This document shows, piece after piece, positions 57,835 through 60,293 of a stretch of DNA of 60,293 nt. The stretch's first letter is position 1. Every line of letters starts with the position of its first letter. Source of the stretch: Streptomyces sp. DvalAA-43 (GTDB lineage Bacteria > Actinomycetota > Actinomycetes > Streptomycetales > Streptomycetaceae); NCBI RefSeq assembly GCF_900091725.1, contig NZ_FMBW01000090.1, positions 1-60,293 on the forward strand, given 5' to 3'. Made by a program: the position numbers and the translations under genes. The notes under the pieces were generated by a model. It saw only the letters and a list, made by a program, of their open reading frames with translations. It was not told where the DNA came from and made no database searches.

Positions 57835-60293
57835 TCATTCCTCGCGTATCGGTCGGAGTGCCGGCCGGGTCGGCGCGGCTTCGTTCAGCCGGGTCACCAG
57901 TCCGGCCACCGTGGGTTCGGCGAACAGTGCCTGGATGCCGAGTTCGGCTCCCATCACCGAACGGACCCGGGCGATCAGACGGGTGGCCAGCAGCGAATGC
58001 CCGCCCAGATCGAAGAAACTGTCATCGACCCCGACGTCCGGCAGGCCCAGCACCTCGGCGAACAGACCGCACAGGACCTCTTCCCGGGCCGATCTCGGCC
58101 GCCCGCCCTCACCCACCACCACGTCCGGGACCGGCAACGCCCGCCGGTCCAGCTTCCCGTTCACCGTCAACGGCAGAGCGTCCAGCACCACGAACGCCGA
58201 CGGCACCATGTACTCCGGCAACGCACCGGCCACCACCGACCGCAGCGACGCGGGGTCCAGCACCGCGTCCCCGTCCGGCACCACATACGCCACCAACCGC
58301 CGGTCACCCGGCACGTCCTCACGCACCAGCACCGTGACCTGACCCACCCCGGACGCCGCGGAGACCCCCGCCTCCACCTCACCCAACTCGATACGGAAAC
58401 CCCGCACCTTCACCTGGTCATCCACCCGGCCCACGAACTCCAGCACCCCGTCCGAAGCCCAACGCACCAGATCACCCGTCCGGTACATCCGCTCACCCAC
58501 CCCGAACGGACACGCCACGAACCGCCCAGCCGTCAACCCCGAACGCCCCAAATACCCACGCGCCAGGCCAACCCCGGCCACGTACAACTCCCCCTCCACA
58601 CCGACCGGCACCGGCGACAACCCACCGTCCAGTACGAACACCCGCGCATTTCCCACCGGACCGCCGATGGGGATCTCTCGACGGCCGCATTCCTCGCCCG
58701 GCCGCAGATGCCAGACGGTGGAGGTGACGGTGGCCTCGGTCAGGCCGTAGACGTGGATGAGCTCGACGCCCGTCGCGCCGAAGCGCCGTAGCAGTTCGGG
58801 CTGGATGCGTTCGCCGCCGACCGCGACGAACCGCAGCGACGGCGGGACGGCGAGGTGCTGGCCCGTGGTCTCGTGCACCCACTCGTGCCAGAAGGCCGTG
58901 GTCAGCTCGACCCCGGTGACGCCGTACTCGGCGAGGCAGTGGTTGAGGCCCACGACGGACGACAGCACGCCCGGTTCGGGGACCACGAGGGCGGCACCCG
59001 CGGCGAGGGTCGGCAGCACCTCCTCCAGCAGGACGTCGAAGCCCGGGGAGGCGACCTGGAGGATCCGGTCGGCGGGGGTGAGGGCGAACTCGCCGACCAT
59101 GGTGAGCGTGTAGTCCACGACCGCACGACGCGTGAACACCACGCCCTTGGGCTGCCCGGTGGACCCGGATGTGTAGAAAACGCAGGCGGGTTGGTCGCCA
59201 CGGAAGGGCCGCTCGGGCGGTGCCGTGGCGGGCATCGTGGCGACGGCGTCCGCGAGCGTCTCCGTCGGCAGGGCCGTGCAGGCGGACCGGCTGTCGAGCA
59301 CGGACTCCAGAAGTGCCGCGCGCCCGACGGCCAGCCGGACCTTCGAGTCCCTTACGATCCGGCGGAGCCGGTCCGGCGGGAGCTTCGGGTCGAGTGGCAG
59401 GAAGGCGTGACCGGCCTTCAATACCGCCAGCAGGGCGACGACCAGCTCGGTGCTCGGCTCCAGGACGAGCGCGACGGTGGTGCCGGTGCCGGGGAGCCGT
59501 GCGGCCAGGTGGTGGGCGAGGCGGTTGGCGCGGGCGTCGAGTTCGGCGTAGGTCAGGGTGGTGTCGCCGGCCAGTACGGCGGGGGCGTCCGGGGTGTCCC
59601 GCGCCTGCCGCTCGAACAGCTCGGGCACGTCGATGTCGGGAACGGGGGCCGTTCGGCCGCCCAGCTCCGTGAGGAGTTCCCGGCGCTCGTCGGCGCCGAG
59701 GATGTCCGCCTCGTGCGGGCGTCGGTCGCAGTCCGCGACCAGGGCACCGAGCATTCGTTGTAGCCGGTCGACCAGGCGCCGGGCGCCCGCCTCGGTGTAC
59801 AGGTCGGTCGCGTACTCCAGTTCGGCGGTCATGCCGGCCGGCTGCCCGTCCGTGCCGGTCCGGGGGGAGAAGGCGAACAGCAGGTCGAAGTTGGCACCGG
59901 CCATCACGGTGGCCGCCTCGGTCCCCAGCCCGTCGAGCGCGAACTGGCCGTCCACGTCGTCCGCGAACGACAGCATGACCTGGAAGAGGGGGTTGTGGGC
60001 GAGGCTGCGGGTGGGGTTGAGGTGCTCGACCAGCCGGTCGAACGGCAGGTCCTGATGGGCATAGGCCGCCAGATCCGCTTCCCGGACCCGGTCGATCAGC
60101 TCGGCGAACGTCGGATCACCCGACGTGTCCGTCCGCAACACCAACGTATTCACGAAGAAGCCCACGAGATCGTCGAGACCTTCGTCCGAGCGCCCGGCCA
60201 CCGGAGAACCCAGAGCAATGTCACTACTCCCGCTCAGACGGCTCAACAACGCTGCCAGGGCCGCCTGAACAACCATGAACACCGTGGCATGAT
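57835..60293 (-). CDS. NRPS, C-terminal module (partial C, A, PCP); 5' end beyond window
   Basis: At least 819 codons; the open frame runs past the right edge. Order in the protein: the second half of a condensation domain (SDIALGSPVAGR, VGFFVNTLVLR, HQDLPFDRLVEHLNPTRSL), an adenylation domain (YTSGSTGQPKGV; VYGLTEAT; GELYVAGVGLARGYL; YRTGDLVRW; VNGKLDRRALP) and a PCP (DDSFFDLGGHSLLATRL). It then stops 30 residues later without a TE. By reading against GrsA, the pocket residues are D, V, E, E, V, V, V, V, T; I do not recognise a known substrate, though two Glu in the pocket could fit a guanidinium or amine side chain. It is the most promoter-proximal gene seen. Confidence 0.95.
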   Translation of the reverse strand, partial: HATVFMVVQAALAALLSRLSGSSDIALGSPVAGRSDEGLDDLVGFFVNTLVLRTDTSGDPTFAELIDRVREADLAAYAHQDLPFDRLVEHLNPTRSLAHNPLFQVMLSFADDVDGQFALDGLGTEAATVMAGANFDLLFAFSPRTGTDGQPAGMTAELEYATDLYTEAGARRLVDRLQRMLGALVADCDRRPHEADILGADERRELLTELGGRTAPVPDIDVPELFERQARDTPDAPAVLAGDTTLTYAELDARANRLAHHLAARLPGTGTTVALVLEPSTELVVALLAVLKAGHAFLPLDPKLPPDRLRRIVRDSKVRLAVGRAALLESVLDSRSACTALPTETLADAVATMPATAPPERPFRGDQPACVFYTSGSTGQPKGVVFTRRAVVDYTLTMVGEFALTPADRILQVASPGFDVLLEEVLPTLAAGAALVVPEPGVLSSVVGLNHCLAEYGVTGVELTTAFWHEWVHETTGQHLAVPPSLRFVAVGGERIQPELLRRFGATGVELIHVYGLTEATVTSTVWHLRPGEECGRREIPIGGPVGNARVFVLDGGLSPVPVGVEGELYVAGVGLARGYLGRSGLTAGRFVACPFGVGERMYRTGDLVRWASDGVLEFVGRVDDQVKVRGFRIELGEVEAGVSAASGVGQVTVLVREDVPGDRRLVAYVVPDGDAVLDPASLRSVVAGALPEYMVPSAFVVLDALPLTVNGKLDRRALPVPDVVVGEGGRPRSAREEVLCGLFAEVLGLPDVGVDDSFFDLGGHSLLATRLIARVRSVMGAELGIQALFAEPTVAGLVTRLNEAAPTRPALRPIREE

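Noticed and set aside
54419..60293. Viomycin/capreomycin cluster
   Set aside because: VioC/VioD/Rieske homologues are present, but the tuberactinomycin-specific genes (diaminopropionate synthesis, carbamoyl and desaturase steps) are absent and hydroxyphenylglycine genes are added.
1..60293. tRNA, rRNA or riboswitch genes
   Set aside because: I scanned intergenic gaps for cloverleaf TTCGA arms and conserved riboswitch cores and saw none; a covariance-model search would be needed to exclude them.

Overview
The window is high-GC actinobacterial DNA, almost certainly from a Streptomyces chromosome. The evidence is the strong G/C bias at third codon positions, GTG and TTG starts, chains of 4-bp ATGA/GTGA stop/start overlaps, a complete conservon (sensor-kinase-like, roadblock, DUF742, GTPase, CYP157-type P450), a SepF paralogue, and sugar ABC importers that lack their own ATPase. 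I see no rRNA, tRNA, insertion sequence, prophage or CRISPR array.

Left part (1-14.5 kb, all minus strand), housekeeping and signalling: an RNA-repair pair (Pnkp and Hen1; hen1 is broken by a -1 frameshift in this sequence), homocysteine methyltransferase, an F420-type LLM oxidoreductase, a MazG-like hydrolase coupled to an AAA ATPase, a SepF-like protein, the conservon, and a metallo-beta-lactamase-fold enzyme. Middle (14.5-23 kb): a sugar-uptake operon (Gfo/Idh/MocA dehydrogenase, lipoprotein binding protein, two permeases), then a DeoR repressor divergent from a SIS isomerase-like gene with a readable promoter/operator. Then 22.9-25.5 kb: a small hypothetical gene, a P1 (DmpA-type) peptidase and an Sfp-type phosphopantetheinyl transferase.

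25.6-32.2 kb holds a compact five-gene operon (PhyH-type dioxygenase, DUF6271-like protein, ornithine/DAP-decarboxylase-like PLP enzyme, GNAT acyltransferase, MFS exporter) next to an ArsR-type regulator. It looks like a small uncharacterised biosynthetic pathway. 32.6-42.4 kb is a polysaccharide-utilisation locus: Gfo/Idh/MocA dehydrogenase, secreted lyase-like protein, secreted beta-propeller, D-2-hydroxyacid dehydrogenase, a second ABC importer, and a divergent hybrid DeoR/LacI regulator.

42.5-60.3 kb (end of window) is one long minus-strand run with no gap above 70 bp, forming the downstream part of a nonribosomal peptide gene cluster. From its promoter-proximal side it encodes the C-terminal end of an NRPS (partial C, A, PCP), a Rieske oxygenase, a VioC-like arginine beta-hydroxylase, a VioD-like capreomycidine synthase, a P450, a stand-alone thioesterase, MbtH, hydroxymandelate synthase, a HisC-like aminotransferase, a D-threonine-aldolase/D-serine-dehydratase-like PLP enzyme, hydroxymandelate oxidase, a SagB-type dehydrogenase, an MFS exporter, a cystathionine gamma-synthase/lyase-like enzyme and a two-domain OsmC protein. 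Read together, the pathway should supply both capreomycidine (from arginine) and 4-hydroxyphenylglycine (from tyrosine) to one peptide. This combination, with the added SagB, fold-III PLP and OsmC genes, is the most interesting content of the window.
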